Assembly (NCBI RefSeq): GCF_001683795.1
Contig: NZ_LIGX01000024.1
Location: 1-51,170, forward strand
DNA from: Neoakkermansia glycaniphila
Lineage (GTDB): Bacteria; Verrucomicrobiota; Verrucomicrobiia; Verrucomicrobiales; Akkermansiaceae
Reading direction: 5' to 3'
Length of the DNA: 51,170 nt
Under the pieces are notes generated by a model, which was given only the letters and a program-made list of their open reading frames with translations, searched no databases and was not told where the DNA came from. Below are positions 1 through 7,980 of this stretch, one piece after another. A program made the translations under genes and the position numbers. Position 1 is the first letter of the stretch. Each line of letters starts with the position of its first letter.

Positions 1-2
1 AC

Positions 3-200
3 ATCATCCCCCTCCCTGCCGGAAGCAACGAACGCGCCCTCTCCATGGCCGAACAAGGCAGGCAGGCAGGCTACTGGCTCACCGCCATCCGCTACCCCAC
101 CGTACCGCAGGGCACCGCGCGCATCCGCCTCTCCCTCACCGCCGCCCTCACCGAACAGGACATCCGAACCTTCTGCAGCACATGCAACAACATTGGCTGA
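3..200 (+). CDS. bioF: 8-amino-7-oxononanoate synthase BioF, C-terminal end (partial)
   Basis: The window opens inside a plus-strand frame that encodes 65 residues before a TGA at 198-200. The stretch [20 protein letters not shown] followed by TEQDI is the characteristic C-terminal end of BioF and related PLP-dependent alpha-oxoamine synthases (small domain of fold type I), where the RxSL segment lies close to the end. BioF condenses pimeloyl-ACP with alanine to form 7-keto-8-aminopelargonate in biotin synthesis. The stop lies 19 bases inside the next gene, bioG, so the two are probably translationally coupled. Only the last sixth or so of the protein is present. The call rests on this short tail plus the bioG-bioC neighbours. 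Confidence 0.8.
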   Translation: MIPLPAGSNERALSMAEQGRQAGYWLTAIRYPTVPQGTARIRLSLTAALTEQDIRTFCSTCNNIG

Positions 201-829
201 ACCGCAGCAACAGCGGCAAACTCATCATCTACGCCCTCGGCTGGGCCAGTACACCCGATGCCGTCGCACACATCCATACACCGGACTACGACATCCTCTG
301 CCTCTACGACTACCGCAGCATCTCCCCCCTCACACCCGAAGACTTCTCCGGCTACAGCCACATCACCCTCTTCGCCTGGTCCTTCGGAGTCTGGGTCTCC
401 GAACGCATCGCCTCCGGCCTCCCGCTGGCCCGAGCCATCGCCCTCAACGGCACCCCCCTCCCCGTCAGCGACGAATACGGCATGCGCCTCCGCGTCGTCC
501 TCCGCACCATGCAGGGCCTCAAACGCGTCGGCATGGCACCCTTCAACGAAAAAACATACGGAGGACTCGAAAACATGCCCGCCCTCCAATACCCCGACCG
601 CAGCATCGACGAAAAAATCGACGAACTCAACTACCTCGCCGAACAGGCCAAAGCCGACTCCACCCCTATCATCCCGTGGGACAAAGCCTACATCGCCGAC
701 CAAGACGAAATCTTTCCCCCTGCCAAAATGGAAGCCTACTGGCACAGCCGCGGCCTCGGCACCCCCTTCCATGCCTACCACTACCCCTTTGCTGACCCCG
801 CCATCGTCCTGAACGAACTGCCGGAATGA
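182..829 (+). CDS. bioG: Pimeloyl-ACP methyl ester esterase BioG (DUF452 type)
   Basis: A 215-residue alpha/beta-hydrolase of the BioG (DUF452) family, which removes the methyl group from pimeloyl-ACP methyl ester and so ends chain building by the BioC-dependent route. It replaces BioH in many bacteria. The nucleophile elbow reads LFAWSFGVW, with the likely catalytic serine at residue 67. A His in the near C-terminal AYHYPF segment and an acidic residue between them would complete the triad. Length is normal for the family. The gene overlaps bioF by 19 bases and bioC by four (ATGA), so the three form one tight operon. No signal peptide is visible; the enzyme should be cytoplasmic. Confidence 0.9.
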   Translation: MQQHWLNRSNSGKLIIYALGWASTPDAVAHIHTPDYDILCLYDYRSISPLTPEDFSGYSHITLFAWSFGVWVSERIASGLPLARAIALNGTPLPVSDEYGMRLRVVLRTMQGLKRVGMAPFNEKTYGGLENMPALQYPDRSIDEKIDELNYLAEQAKADSTPIIPWDKAYIADQDEIFPPAKMEAYWHSRGLGTPFHAYHYPFADPAIVLNELPE

Positions 830-1587
830 ACATCGACAAACAACTCGTCAGCCAACGCTTCGGCCGCAACCTCGCCACCTACCACGAACAGGCCGTCGTC
901 CAGCGAGACATAGCGGACACCCTCGCTTCATCGCTCCTCGCCGCCAGTCCCGCCCTGCACATCCGCCGTGCCATGGAAATAGGCATCGGCACCGGCTTCC
1001 TCACCCGCCACCTCCTCGCCGCCTGCCCCGAAGCCGAATGGCACCTCAACGACATCACCCCGGAAGCCTTCCGATGGATCGACGAACTCGGCCACCCAGG
1101 TGCCATCCACTACCACCCCGGCGACGCTGAAACCATCCCCTACCCGGAAAGCCTCGACCTCATCGCCTCGGCCTCCGCCGTCCAGTGGTTCGACGACATC
1201 CCCGCCTTCCTGGCGAAAGCACACGCCGCCCTCGTTCCCGGCGGCATCCTCGCAGTCAGCACCTTCGGACCTGAAAACTTCGTGGAAATTCGCCACATCC
1301 TCAACCGGGGTCTCGAATACCCCACACTCGAAACCCTCCGGCAATGGGCCTCACAAACCGGTTACCGCATCCTCCACGCCCACGGCTGGACCCGCCGCCT
1401 CACCCTCGGCACCCCGCTCGATGTCCTCCGCCACATCAAAAAAACAGGCGTCAACGGCACCCGGTCCGAAACATGGAACCGCCGCACCCTTGCCGACTTC
1501 CACACCAACTACAACACCCGCTACGCCGACCCGGAAGGCAACATCCCCCTCAGCTACCACCCCATCGTCCTGATCCTGCAAAAATGA
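826..1587 (+). CDS. bioC: Malonyl-ACP O-methyltransferase BioC
   Basis: A 253-residue class I SAM-dependent methyltransferase. Motif I is MEIGIGTGFLTRHL at about residues 47-60. Further motifs are LNDITPEAF (acidic end of strand 2) and DLIASASAVQWFDD, the Q-W-F/DD pattern typical of BioC. BioC methylates malonyl-ACP so that the fatty-acid machinery can build a pimeloyl chain. The gene starts with an ATG overlapping the bioG stop (ATGA). It is the last gene of the operon here, as a tRNA on the other strand follows after 139 bases. No convincing U-rich terminator hairpin is visible after the stop. Confidence 0.9.
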   Translation: MNIDKQLVSQRFGRNLATYHEQAVVQRDIADTLASSLLAASPALHIRRAMEIGIGTGFLTRHLLAACPEAEWHLNDITPEAFRWIDELGHPGAIHYHPGDAETIPYPESLDLIASASAVQWFDDIPAFLAKAHAALVPGGILAVSTFGPENFVEIRHILNRGLEYPTLETLRQWASQTGYRILHAHGWTRRLTLGTPLDVLRHIKKTGVNGTRSETWNRRTLADFHTNYNTRYADPEGNIPLSYHPIVLILQK

Positions 1588-1726
1588 TCTGCAACCATTT
1601 CGGACTACGGTTTGCTACACTTTTTTAACCCAGTTCGGACTTTTTAGACTTATTTTAAGCCATAATTACCTTTAATCTGGGCCAAACCAAAAACACGTCA
1701 ACCTATTTATTTTCAATATTTTTGAG

Positions 1727-1802
1727 TGGTAGGGGCGCAGGGGTTCGAACCCTGGACCAAAGGATTATGAGTCCTCTGCTCTAACCGCTGAGCTACACCC
1801 CC
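1727..1802 (-). tRNA. tRNA with CAT anticodon (Met elongator or Ile2)
   Basis: The reverse complement folds as a full 76-base tRNA with encoded CCA. The acceptor arm is GGGGGTG paired with CGCCCCT (a G-U at the first pair), followed by the D arm starting TAGCTC. The anticodon loop is CTCATAA, the T arm is CAGGG-TTCGAAC-CCCTG, and discriminator A precedes CCA. CAT may read AUG as elongator Met, or AUA if the C is converted to lysidine (tRNA-Ile2). The anticodon-arm neighbourhood GGACTCATAATCC resembles E. coli Ile2 and also elongator Met, so identity is left open. It is not an initiator type by its paired first acceptor bases. It borders the low-GC glycan locus. Confidence 0.93.
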
Positions 1803-1822
1803 TCAAATGAAGAAGATACAGG

Positions 1823-1851
1823 ACGATATAACAGGATGGCCTTTTCAGCAA
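1823..1851 (-). promoter_or_regulatory. Promoter of the CAT tRNA
   Basis: On the minus strand a TTGCTG box (1846-1851) and a TATCGT box (1823-1828) are separated by 17 bases. Transcription would start about 14 bases before the mature tRNA 5' end at 1802. The same TATCGT -10 occurs at the promoter before 6913. Confidence 0.5.
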
Positions 1852-2053
1852 GTTTGAAATTAGTCATGTGGATTGCTTTTCAACTTTTCAGCCTGCAGGC
1901 CTGTCCTGAGGCATTTTGATGAGAGCATGTATCATTCTTTCCGAAACGTGATTCCTCCGAACAAACAGATTGCTTGCCGTATGAGTACGGAGGCCACTTG
2001 CCCGTCAGTTGCGATATTCTGCCTGCTTTCACCAACATCAAGCAAGTTCTCCC

Positions 2054-4423
2054 TCAGTCAAACCGGATCATGGATCCAGGCCATGCCGTATGTAGTTTAT
2101 CTTCAAGCAAATCTCGGTACGTTCGATAATCCTCCGGATTGCGTATGCCCACCACGCTGCCACCCTGATCGAGCTTTCGGCAGATATGGCTTTCAATCCT
2201 CCCATCTTCATGTTGGATCAACCGATTGAGTAAATCGACCAGCCCATCGAATCGCAAATGGTCATACTGTGATATGACGAGGATGACCGGTATCCCCATG
2301 CCCAGGCACGGTAGAGCGCAATGAATGCGCGACGTAATCACAAGTGCGGCCTGCCTGTATGTTTCCAGCAATTGTTCGGCCGCCTGAAAACGTTCATCCT
2401 GACTCGTTTCCAGAGTTGTCAACTGGGTACAGATATCGACATCACGCAGGTTGTAGATGTGCCCCCACTCTTCACGCAGGCAGCGCGCAATAGGCGTATC
2501 GGCGGCTATGTCGAAATCGCAGCACAAGACGCGACCGTTCCCGCCTGCCCACTGCCTGCTTCTCCCCAGTGTCAAGGTCATGCATCCCGAGAAGTAAGCT
2601 TTGATACCGTGTTCCAGAAGGATTTTCTGCGTCGACAGATCCCGACACCCGACAGGTTCGTTTCTTTTCAGATAGCCGAGCATGGAGGGCGTCAACTTGC
2701 AGGGATTATTCACATGGTATGCAATAAACAGAGGATTAATGCAGGCAGACAATTCATGCACGCCCGGACATACCCACCACCAACCGTTCATGATCATGTT
2801 GACCGGAAGTCCCGCATAGTAGGCGATTTCATCGCGTGGAATGTATGTATCGATTCGCGAAAGATACTGGCGGGCAGCCAAAGACTGGATATAGTCCCCC
2901 AGATTGACACAATCACAATCGTAATAATCTTCACCGGTATAGTTGTACGACATTAGAGCCCATCCTTCTCTCTGTTCTCTGGCGCGTTCCGGATACGCGA
3001 TCTGTTTGTAAAGGAGATTGATTTCCGCGCGAAACTTTCCGGCTTCACTCTGCATGCGCTCCTGTTCTTCGCAGATTGTTGCATGCTGCCGTCCAATTTC
3101 CCGTTCCTGTTTCTCTGCACGCGTCCCGACTTCCGACAACTGAATATCAATCAGTCGACTATGTTCACTCGCCACCTTCTGATCCTCTTCCAAGAGGTTA
3201 ATTCTGCCCAGCAGTTTTTCCTCTCGTTCCTCGGCGGATGCCTGCAAGGCATCCATCCGGTTCTGCATCTCAGCCAATCGATCGTTGATGCCGTTCCAAT
3301 CCGCTATCAATCGTTTTTTCCGGATGAGCCGAAACCGGAAGCCCATGACGCGGACGATTTTCATCCAGCCATCGTACCGCATAGAATATATTCTTTCGAG
3401 CCAATTCCGTTTCCCATTCTTCCGATCTTTTGTTGTGCATACTTTGCCGTTCCGGGCGGCGGATATTCCGAAAATATCCGCCACCGTTGATTCCCATTTC
3501 CGATCATATTCTCCGTTTCGGATTTGCTGCACGATTCCCAGTTCCCGCATTCCGTCGCGGCGCAAACGCTGCCGTACTTCGCTGCGTGCAGGTTCATCCA
3601 GTGTTTTGAGATTCCAAGAGGCGAATTCGATGACCCAATCGGTGTAGCTGGCTGCATAAAGCGGCCAACGTTCCGACCTCTCCAGTGCTTCCCGGAGAAG
3701 AATCAGGCAATCATAAAAGCAGAATGGAGCTTTGTTGCGCGAGTTCGACAAGGAATTGCCGACATCAATTCTCTGGGTAACCAGAATATCGTCCAGCCAA
3801 CAAATACGCTCCGCCTTGAAGAGAGCCGTGAATACGAAATACATGTCTTCGCTGTTGCGCAAGGGGGGAAAGGCTATCCCTTCCCTTCTGATCCATTCCG
3901 TCCGGAACACCTTATCCCACGCCCATCCCATGCATATCTGGAAGAGGGATGCAGCGGCATCTTCAGGAGCAAACGGTTGGCAATCCGGCAGGAGATGCGA
4001 TTTTAACGTCCAAGAAGCCGCCGTCTTGCGCCCTGTTCTCTCGCTGTACTGCCGCGTCCTGAAGATGCACAGATCGGAAGCGGTACGCTTGGCCTGTTCA
4101 CATGCGCGGCGAAGCATATCGGGATGGAATATATCGTCGGCATCAAGGAAAGAAAGATAATCACCCCGTGCTTTGCCCATGCCTGCATTGCGAGCCGCGC
4201 CTGCACCTGCATTTTCCTGCCGGATGATTTGAATGCGGGCATCCCGTGCGGCATATTCTTCCAGAATCGCCAAAGATTTGTCCGTCGATCCGTCGTCGAC
4301 ACAGATGACTTCCAGATTGACCAGAGTCTGTGCCAAAACGGAATCCAGGCAAGGGCGCAGAAAACGGTCTGCATTGTACACGGCAATAATGACCGAAACA
4401 TCGGGATTCAAGGAAGAATGCAT
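2054..4423 (-). CDS. GT2 glycosyltransferase fused to a polysaccharide pyruvyl transferase domain
   Basis: A 789-residue two-domain protein. Residues about 8-230 are a GT-A fold GT2 transferase: VSVIIAVYN at the nucleotide-binding strand, ICVDDGST, and the metal-binding FLDADD. A basic, charged coiled-coil linker lies at about 320-480. The C-terminal third (about 490-760) is a polysaccharide pyruvyl transferase-like domain, with VNLGDYIQSLAA near its start and ITSRIHCALPCLGMGIPV near its end. It should add a sugar and possibly a ketal pyruvate to a surface glycan from the cytoplasmic side. The ATG at 4423 is chosen because it lies 19 bases after the upstream gene's stop; an upstream ATG at 4501 would overlap that gene. 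Third gene of the minus-strand arm. Its GT half is closest to the gene at 6913-7980. Confidence 0.88.
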   Translation of the reverse strand: MHSSLNPDVSVIIAVYNADRFLRPCLDSVLAQTLVNLEVICVDDGSTDKSLAILEEYAARDARIQIIRQENAGAGAARNAGMGKARGDYLSFLDADDIFHPDMLRRACEQAKRTASDLCIFRTRQYSERTGRKTAASWTLKSHLLPDCQPFAPEDAAASLFQICMGWAWDKVFRTEWIRREGIAFPPLRNSEDMYFVFTALFKAERICWLDDILVTQRIDVGNSLSNSRNKAPFCFYDCLILLREALERSERWPLYAASYTDWVIEFASWNLKTLDEPARSEVRQRLRRDGMRELGIVQQIRNGEYDRKWESTVADIFGISAARNGKVCTTKDRKNGKRNWLERIYSMRYDGWMKIVRVMGFRFRLIRKKRLIADWNGINDRLAEMQNRMDALQASAEEREEKLLGRINLLEEDQKVASEHSRLIDIQLSEVGTRAEKQEREIGRQHATICEEQERMQSEAGKFRAEINLLYKQIAYPERAREQREGWALMSYNYTGEDYYDCDCVNLGDYIQSLAARQYLSRIDTYIPRDEIAYYAGLPVNMIMNGWWWVCPGVHELSACINPLFIAYHVNNPCKLTPSMLGYLKRNEPVGCRDLSTQKILLEHGIKAYFSGCMTLTLGRSRQWAGGNGRVLCCDFDIAADTPIARCLREEWGHIYNLRDVDICTQLTTLETSQDERFQAAEQLLETYRQAALVITSRIHCALPCLGMGIPVILVISQYDHLRFDGLVDLLNRLIQHEDGRIESHICRKLDQGGSVVGIRNPEDYRTYRDLLEDKLHTAWPGSMIRFD

Positions 4424-4442
4424 GACAACGGCAAATAAATGT

Positions 4443-5519
4443 TCAAACGGATCGGGAAGATTGTTTGGAAGCCAACCGTCCTTTGAAAACACGAATTCCA
4501 AAGATGCGAATACGCACCCTACCGTCTTTTTTTATCCGGGAATAACAGGCCGAACACAAACGGAGCGCGATTCTGCGAAAGAAAGAATCGCACAATTTCG
4601 ACAGGATCTCTTTTTCTTCCATCGTCAGAATTCCAGCCGTCCTTCCTCCCTGCCGCCAATCCTCCTGCACGGCACCGCGCATGCGGCACCGTATTTCCTT
4701 GTGCAAATGGGCAGGAGCCAATGCAAGATCCCAAAAGTACATGGACAATTTCCTTTTGCAGAGTATGGCGGACAACACATTCCCCTGCAATCCGGCCTGC
4801 GCACAGTATGCGTCCATACATGTGAATTCATCGAAGATGCAATATACCTTGGAGGTGTTTTTGACTGAAGAATTGGCATTCGTCTGCCGATACCAATAAA
4901 AAGGACGGTTGCTCACGTAGAACTTCCCGGCAGAAAGATAGGTTTTCAGCACAAACCCGGCATCCTGATAGGAAGCTCCGGGAGTTTCATTACACCGGAT
5001 GCCGCAGCGACGCAACCATGCCAAATCATACAAGGCCGTCCAAATGGACGGGTTGGTGACATACAAGACGGGCGTTTCGAATGCATCGACCAGGCCATCC
5101 CGTTTATCCTGCGTCACGGAACGATAGACCTTCCTTTCCGGCTCCCCATCCCAATAATCATACCAGGCTGATTTCGCCAAGGGTACCTCAAACCGTTTCA
5201 ACGCGGCATACAGTATCCGGAACATATCCCTGTCAATGAAATCGTCCGGTTCCACAATACAGAGGCATTCTCCGGAAGCCAGATCGATCCCTCGGTTGAC
5301 GGCTTTGCCATAGCCGCCATTGGGTACATGCACAGGCACGATGCGGGCATCCCGTGCGGCATACTCGTCGATGATGGCCGGGCTGCCATCGGTCGAACCG
5401 TCATCCAGGCAAATGACTTCGAGTTCGCTCATACTCTGTCCGAGAATGGAATCCAGACACTGGCGCAGGTAGTTCTGTACATTATAGATCGGTACGACAA
5501 CGGAAACAATAGCTTTCAT
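4443..5519 (-). CDS. GT2 family glycosyltransferase
   Basis: A 358-residue GT2 enzyme. Residues 1-110 hold VSVVVPIYNVQNYL, VICLDDGSTDGS and CIVEPDDFID, where the usual D-x-D metal motif appears as EPDD. The segment NGGYGKAVNRGIDLA is the variant of the GGxxxARNxGl helix seen in this subgroup. The start MKAIVSVV at 5519 fits the family; upstream in-frame ATGs would run into the preceding gene, which ends at 5533. The C-terminus carries VRIRIFGIRVFKGR, a short motif that recurs in neighbouring genes. Probably co-transcribed with both flanking genes. Donor and acceptor sugars cannot be read from sequence. Confidence 0.87.
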   Translation of the reverse strand: MKAIVSVVVPIYNVQNYLRQCLDSILGQSMSELEVICLDDGSTDGSPAIIDEYAARDARIVPVHVPNGGYGKAVNRGIDLASGECLCIVEPDDFIDRDMFRILYAALKRFEVPLAKSAWYDYWDGEPERKVYRSVTQDKRDGLVDAFETPVLYVTNPSIWTALYDLAWLRRCGIRCNETPGASYQDAGFVLKTYLSAGKFYVSNRPFYWYRQTNANSSVKNTSKVYCIFDEFTCMDAYCAQAGLQGNVLSAILCKRKLSMYFWDLALAPAHLHKEIRCRMRGAVQEDWRQGGRTAGILTMEEKEILSKLCDSFFRRIALRLCSACYSRIKKDGRVRIRIFGIRVFKGRLASKQSSRSV

Positions 5520-5532
5520 GGCAGGCAAGGCA

Positions 5533-6585
5533 TCAGGGGTTGATTTTTCGGCAGCGAATACCAAGCACTTTGTAGCGAACGGTACCGCCGGGAGACACAT
5601 GGCGCCGAAATAGCCGGGAAACGAACCGTTCCCTCCACCTCGGCTTCCGGCAAAGAGGCAGAAGCCTCTGCACCACCCATTCATCCCCTGCGTCGAAGAG
5701 ATGAAGGTATTGATGAAATCTGCATGCTTTCAATATCGCCCCCGCCAAAATTTCCGCAGGCTTCCTGTCCGCAGCGCTGGACAGCCCTACCTGCCCGGCC
5801 AGAAGAACGAAGAACGGCACGGCATACGTATCGAAGCAACGGCATGAGCGCAAATCTTCCGCAATCAGTGAATATACCTCCACCGCCTCGGTGGAATGCG
5901 AACAGCCGCCGTTCCGGACTTCGCTGATAATGCTGCTGGGCCGCCGCCGGTAATGATACCATTCACCTTCCAGAATTACTACAGATCGGCAACGGATCGC
6001 ATAGGCCCAGAAAAACACGTTGTCCTCGTAGCGGTATCCGTCGGGAAACCGGATCCCGTATTGCTCAATCAGGTCGCGCCGATACAATTTATCCCAGGCA
6101 CAAACGTCGAGAACACGCATCACCGATGCATCCAGAGGACGAAGCCCGGCCATGGGCCTTGCAAAATAGCGGCAATCGCATTCACGCTCCTTTTCACCGG
6201 CAGCCACCTCGTATTCCAGACAAACGCCACAAACGGCCAGATCGGCATCATCCGCTTCCATCGCCTCAACAAGCGATGCATACATGCAGGGCTCGATCCA
6301 GTCATCCGAATCGACAAACCCCACATATTTGCCATGCGCCGCCGCCAACCCCGTATTACGGGCAGAAGCGAGCCCTCCATTCACCCTGTCGATCACGCGC
6401 ACTCTTGGATCCCGCACTGCATAAGCACGCAAAATCTCCCCACAGCCATCCGGAGAACCGTCGTTCACACAGATGATTTCAAGATTCGCATATGTCTGAT
6501 TCACGATGGAATCCATGCATGCGCGCAAATAGAGCTCTACGCGGTAAACGGGTATAATAACGGAAATCAGAGGTAGTACATTCAT
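5533..6585 (-). CDS. GT2 family glycosyltransferase, first gene of the minus-strand arm
   Basis: A 350-residue GT2 transferase. It begins MNVLPLISVIIPVYRVELYL and continues with ICVNDGSPDGC, GGLASARNTGLAAA and FVDSDDWIEP, all canonical GT-A/GT2 elements, with DSDD as the metal-binding motif. Later features such as WDKLYRRDLIEQYGIRFPDG and FFWAYAIRCRSVVILEGEWYHYRRR match the acceptor-side region of polysaccharide GT2 enzymes. The protein ends with RYKVLGIRCRKIN, a divergent copy of the K/R-x-x-FGI tail found in neighbours. The gene begins next to the divergent promoter region at 6586-6912, and the next gene follows after 13 bases. No Shine-Dalgarno is visible. Confidence 0.88.
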   Translation of the reverse strand: MNVLPLISVIIPVYRVELYLRACMDSIVNQTYANLEIICVNDGSPDGCGEILRAYAVRDPRVRVIDRVNGGLASARNTGLAAAHGKYVGFVDSDDWIEPCMYASLVEAMEADDADLAVCGVCLEYEVAAGEKERECDCRYFARPMAGLRPLDASVMRVLDVCAWDKLYRRDLIEQYGIRFPDGYRYEDNVFFWAYAIRCRSVVILEGEWYHYRRRPSSIISEVRNGGCSHSTEAVEVYSLIAEDLRSCRCFDTYAVPFFVLLAGQVGLSSAADRKPAEILAGAILKACRFHQYLHLFDAGDEWVVQRLLPLCRKPRWRERFVSRLFRRHVSPGGTVRYKVLGIRCRKINP

Positions 6586-6663
6586 GAAAGGACAATAGAC
6601 GAGAATCTAACCTTCGTTTTGTCCCTGCACCATTACGGTCCAAGGCTGTCCGAACCAGTATAG

Positions 6664-6678
6664 CGGATTTGGAATCCG
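6664..6678. repeat. Inverted repeat, operator-like
   Basis: Perfect 6-base arms CGGATT and AATCCG around a 3-base centre. On the minus strand a TATACT box follows one base later, so a bound protein could block the leftward promoter. No U tract follows on either strand, which argues against a terminator. Confidence 0.45.
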
Positions 6679-6792
6679 TCTTCTTAAAAAAAATCATAAA
6701 ATACTTGAAAAAAGATCATTATGAGAACAATACTTTTTCATTCACCAAATCGTTCTTTCCATACAAACCGGGAACATTCAAAAATTATTCAT

Positions 6793-6806
6793 TATATTGC
6801 AATATA
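6793..6806. repeat. Perfect 14-base palindrome TATATTGCAATATA
   Basis: Self-complementary over all 14 bases. It lies 26 bases upstream of the -35 box of the plus-strand glycan operon promoter, a usual place for an activator or repressor site. The binding protein is not identifiable from this window. Confidence 0.5.
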
Positions 6807-6832
6807 TTACACGAAGCAAACACATATGAATC

Positions 6833-6861
6833 TTGACAGCAGATTCCAAAACAGTTATCGT
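6833..6861 (+). promoter_or_regulatory. Promoter of the plus-strand glycan operon
   Basis: A perfect TTGACA (6833-6838), 17-base spacer, and TATCGT (6856-6861). The start would be near 6868, leaving a leader of about 45 bases before the ATG at 6913. It probably drives 6913-18734, as later genes are overlapping or closely spaced. Confidence 0.7.
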
Positions 6862-6912
6862 TTCTAGGAATTCCGAGCAGTTTGCGGCTGCCATGCTATC
6901 GTCCTTTGTTCC

Positions 6913-7980
6913 ATGCCTAGCCCCAAGGTTTCTATTATCGTGCCCGTTTTCAATGCAGCTCCCTATCTGCGGGCGTGCCTTGATTCCATCGTCGGGCAAA
7001 CTTTGAGCGGGAAGGAAATCATCTGCATCGACGACGGTTCCACGGATGCTTCCGGTTCCATTCTGGCAGACTATGCCGCGCGGTTTCCGGAGATCCGGCT
7101 CATCACTCAAGCCAACTCCGGCGCAGCCGCAGCGAGAAATGCCGGCCTTTCGCTGGCGCAAGGCGAATACCTGTCCTTTCTTGATGCAGACGACATCTTT
7201 GCGCCCGACATGGTCTCCAAAGCCCTGTCTACTGCCCAAGAACACGATGCCGACGTCTGCGTCTTCCGCTCATGCATCCACGACGAACACACGGGAAAAC
7301 GGCGAGAGCACACCCGAGCCTTTCAACAACAATGGATGCCTGATCGGAATGTTTTTTCAGGCCAGGACGTTTCGGACAAACTCTTCCAGATATTCCAAGG
7401 CTGGGCATGGGACAAACTGTTCAAAACTTCATTCATCCGGCAGCAATGCCTCACGTTTCCCCTGTTGCCGAACAGCGAAGACATGCTGTTCGTTTTCGGA
7501 GCGCTTGCCCTCGCTTCCCGCATTGCCACTGTTGACGATATCCTCCTGACTCAACGGGGAGGAAACCGCAGCTCCCTTTCACACCGCCGCAGCAAAGCGC
7601 CTTTGGCCTTCTATCAAGCACTTCAGGCTCTGCACGATCTGCTGTCAGAACGCGGCATCCGCCACATGTTGCACCAAAGCTTTGCCGACTGGGCCGTCGA
7701 ATACAGCCTGTGGAACCTGAAAACCGTGGAAGAGGAGGCCAAACAAACGACAATAGAAACCTTGGCAGCCAGTGGCCTTCAAATGCTGGATATCGCTTCC
7801 TTCACCTATGGGGAATCCTTTCATAAAAAGCAGTTTGTCAAACTTCGAGCCATGCTTTATCCAAACAGACCGCTCCGCCGTTGCAAATGGTTTCCATGGC
7901 GCATCGACCGGCACCAAACTCTGGGACAGATGGATTCTCTCCCCGCAACCGTTTCATCTCATCAGTTTCCGTCCGCATGA
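6913..7980 (+). CDS. GT2 family glycosyltransferase
   Basis: A 355-residue GT2 enzyme: VSIIVPVFNAAPYL, ICIDDGSTDAS, SGAAAARNAGLSLA and FLDADDIFAPDM with the DADD metal motif. The mid-region FQIFQGWAWDKLFKTSFIRQ, then NSEDMLFVF, then DDILLTQR closely tracks the GT half of the gene at 2054-4423 (FQICMGWAWDKVFRTEWIRR, NSEDMYFVF, DDILVTQR). The two are paralogues lying on opposite arms of the locus. First gene of the plus-strand operon, with a 45-base leader. The next gene overlaps by four bases (ATGA). Substrates are unknown. Confidence 0.88.
   Translation: MPSPKVSIIVPVFNAAPYLRACLDSIVGQTLSGKEIICIDDGSTDASGSILADYAARFPEIRLITQANSGAAAARNAGLSLAQGEYLSFLDADDIFAPDMVSKALSTAQEHDADVCVFRSCIHDEHTGKRREHTRAFQQQWMPDRNVFSGQDVSDKLFQIFQGWAWDKLFKTSFIRQQCLTFPLLPNSEDMLFVFGALALASRIATVDDILLTQRGGNRSSLSHRRSKAPLAFYQALQALHDLLSERGIRHMLHQSFADWAVEYSLWNLKTVEEEAKQTTIETLAASGLQMLDIASFTYGESFHKKQFVKLRAMLYPNRPLRRCKWFPWRIDRHQTLGQMDSLPATVSSHQFPSA

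Larger units (their letters stand above)
6586..6912. promoter_or_regulatory. Divergent control region of the glycan locus (327 bases, no gene)
   Basis: AT-rich region between the two arms of the glycosyltransferase locus. It holds a strong plus-strand promoter (6833-6861), a perfect 14-base palindrome TATATTGCAATATA at 6793-6806, and an inverted repeat CGGATT-TGG-AATCCG at 6664-6678. On the minus strand that repeat lies just upstream of a TATACT -10-like box. No conserved reading frame is seen here. Confidence 0.7.

Noticed and set aside
1891..1900. GCCTGCAGGC palindrome as a terminator for the minus-strand glycosyltransferase arm
   Set aside because: Only 10 bases, no loop and no U run in the right place.
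1873..2229. A 118-codon plus-strand frame after the tRNA
   Set aside because: It runs 175 bases into the GT2-pyruvyltransferase gene on the other strand and resembles no protein; the non-overlapping part is too short to support.
4424..4501. N-terminal extension of the glycosyltransferase at 2054-4423 to an ATG at 4501
   Set aside because: It would overlap the upstream gene by about 58 bases, and the extra residues have no counterpart in GT2 proteins.
6642..6655. AAGGCTGTCCGAA shared with the terminator at 18919-18932 as possible island-end repeats
   Set aside because: Only 13 bases match, the left copy is not at the island edge, and the right copy is part of a terminator stem; chance or shared terminator sequence is more likely.
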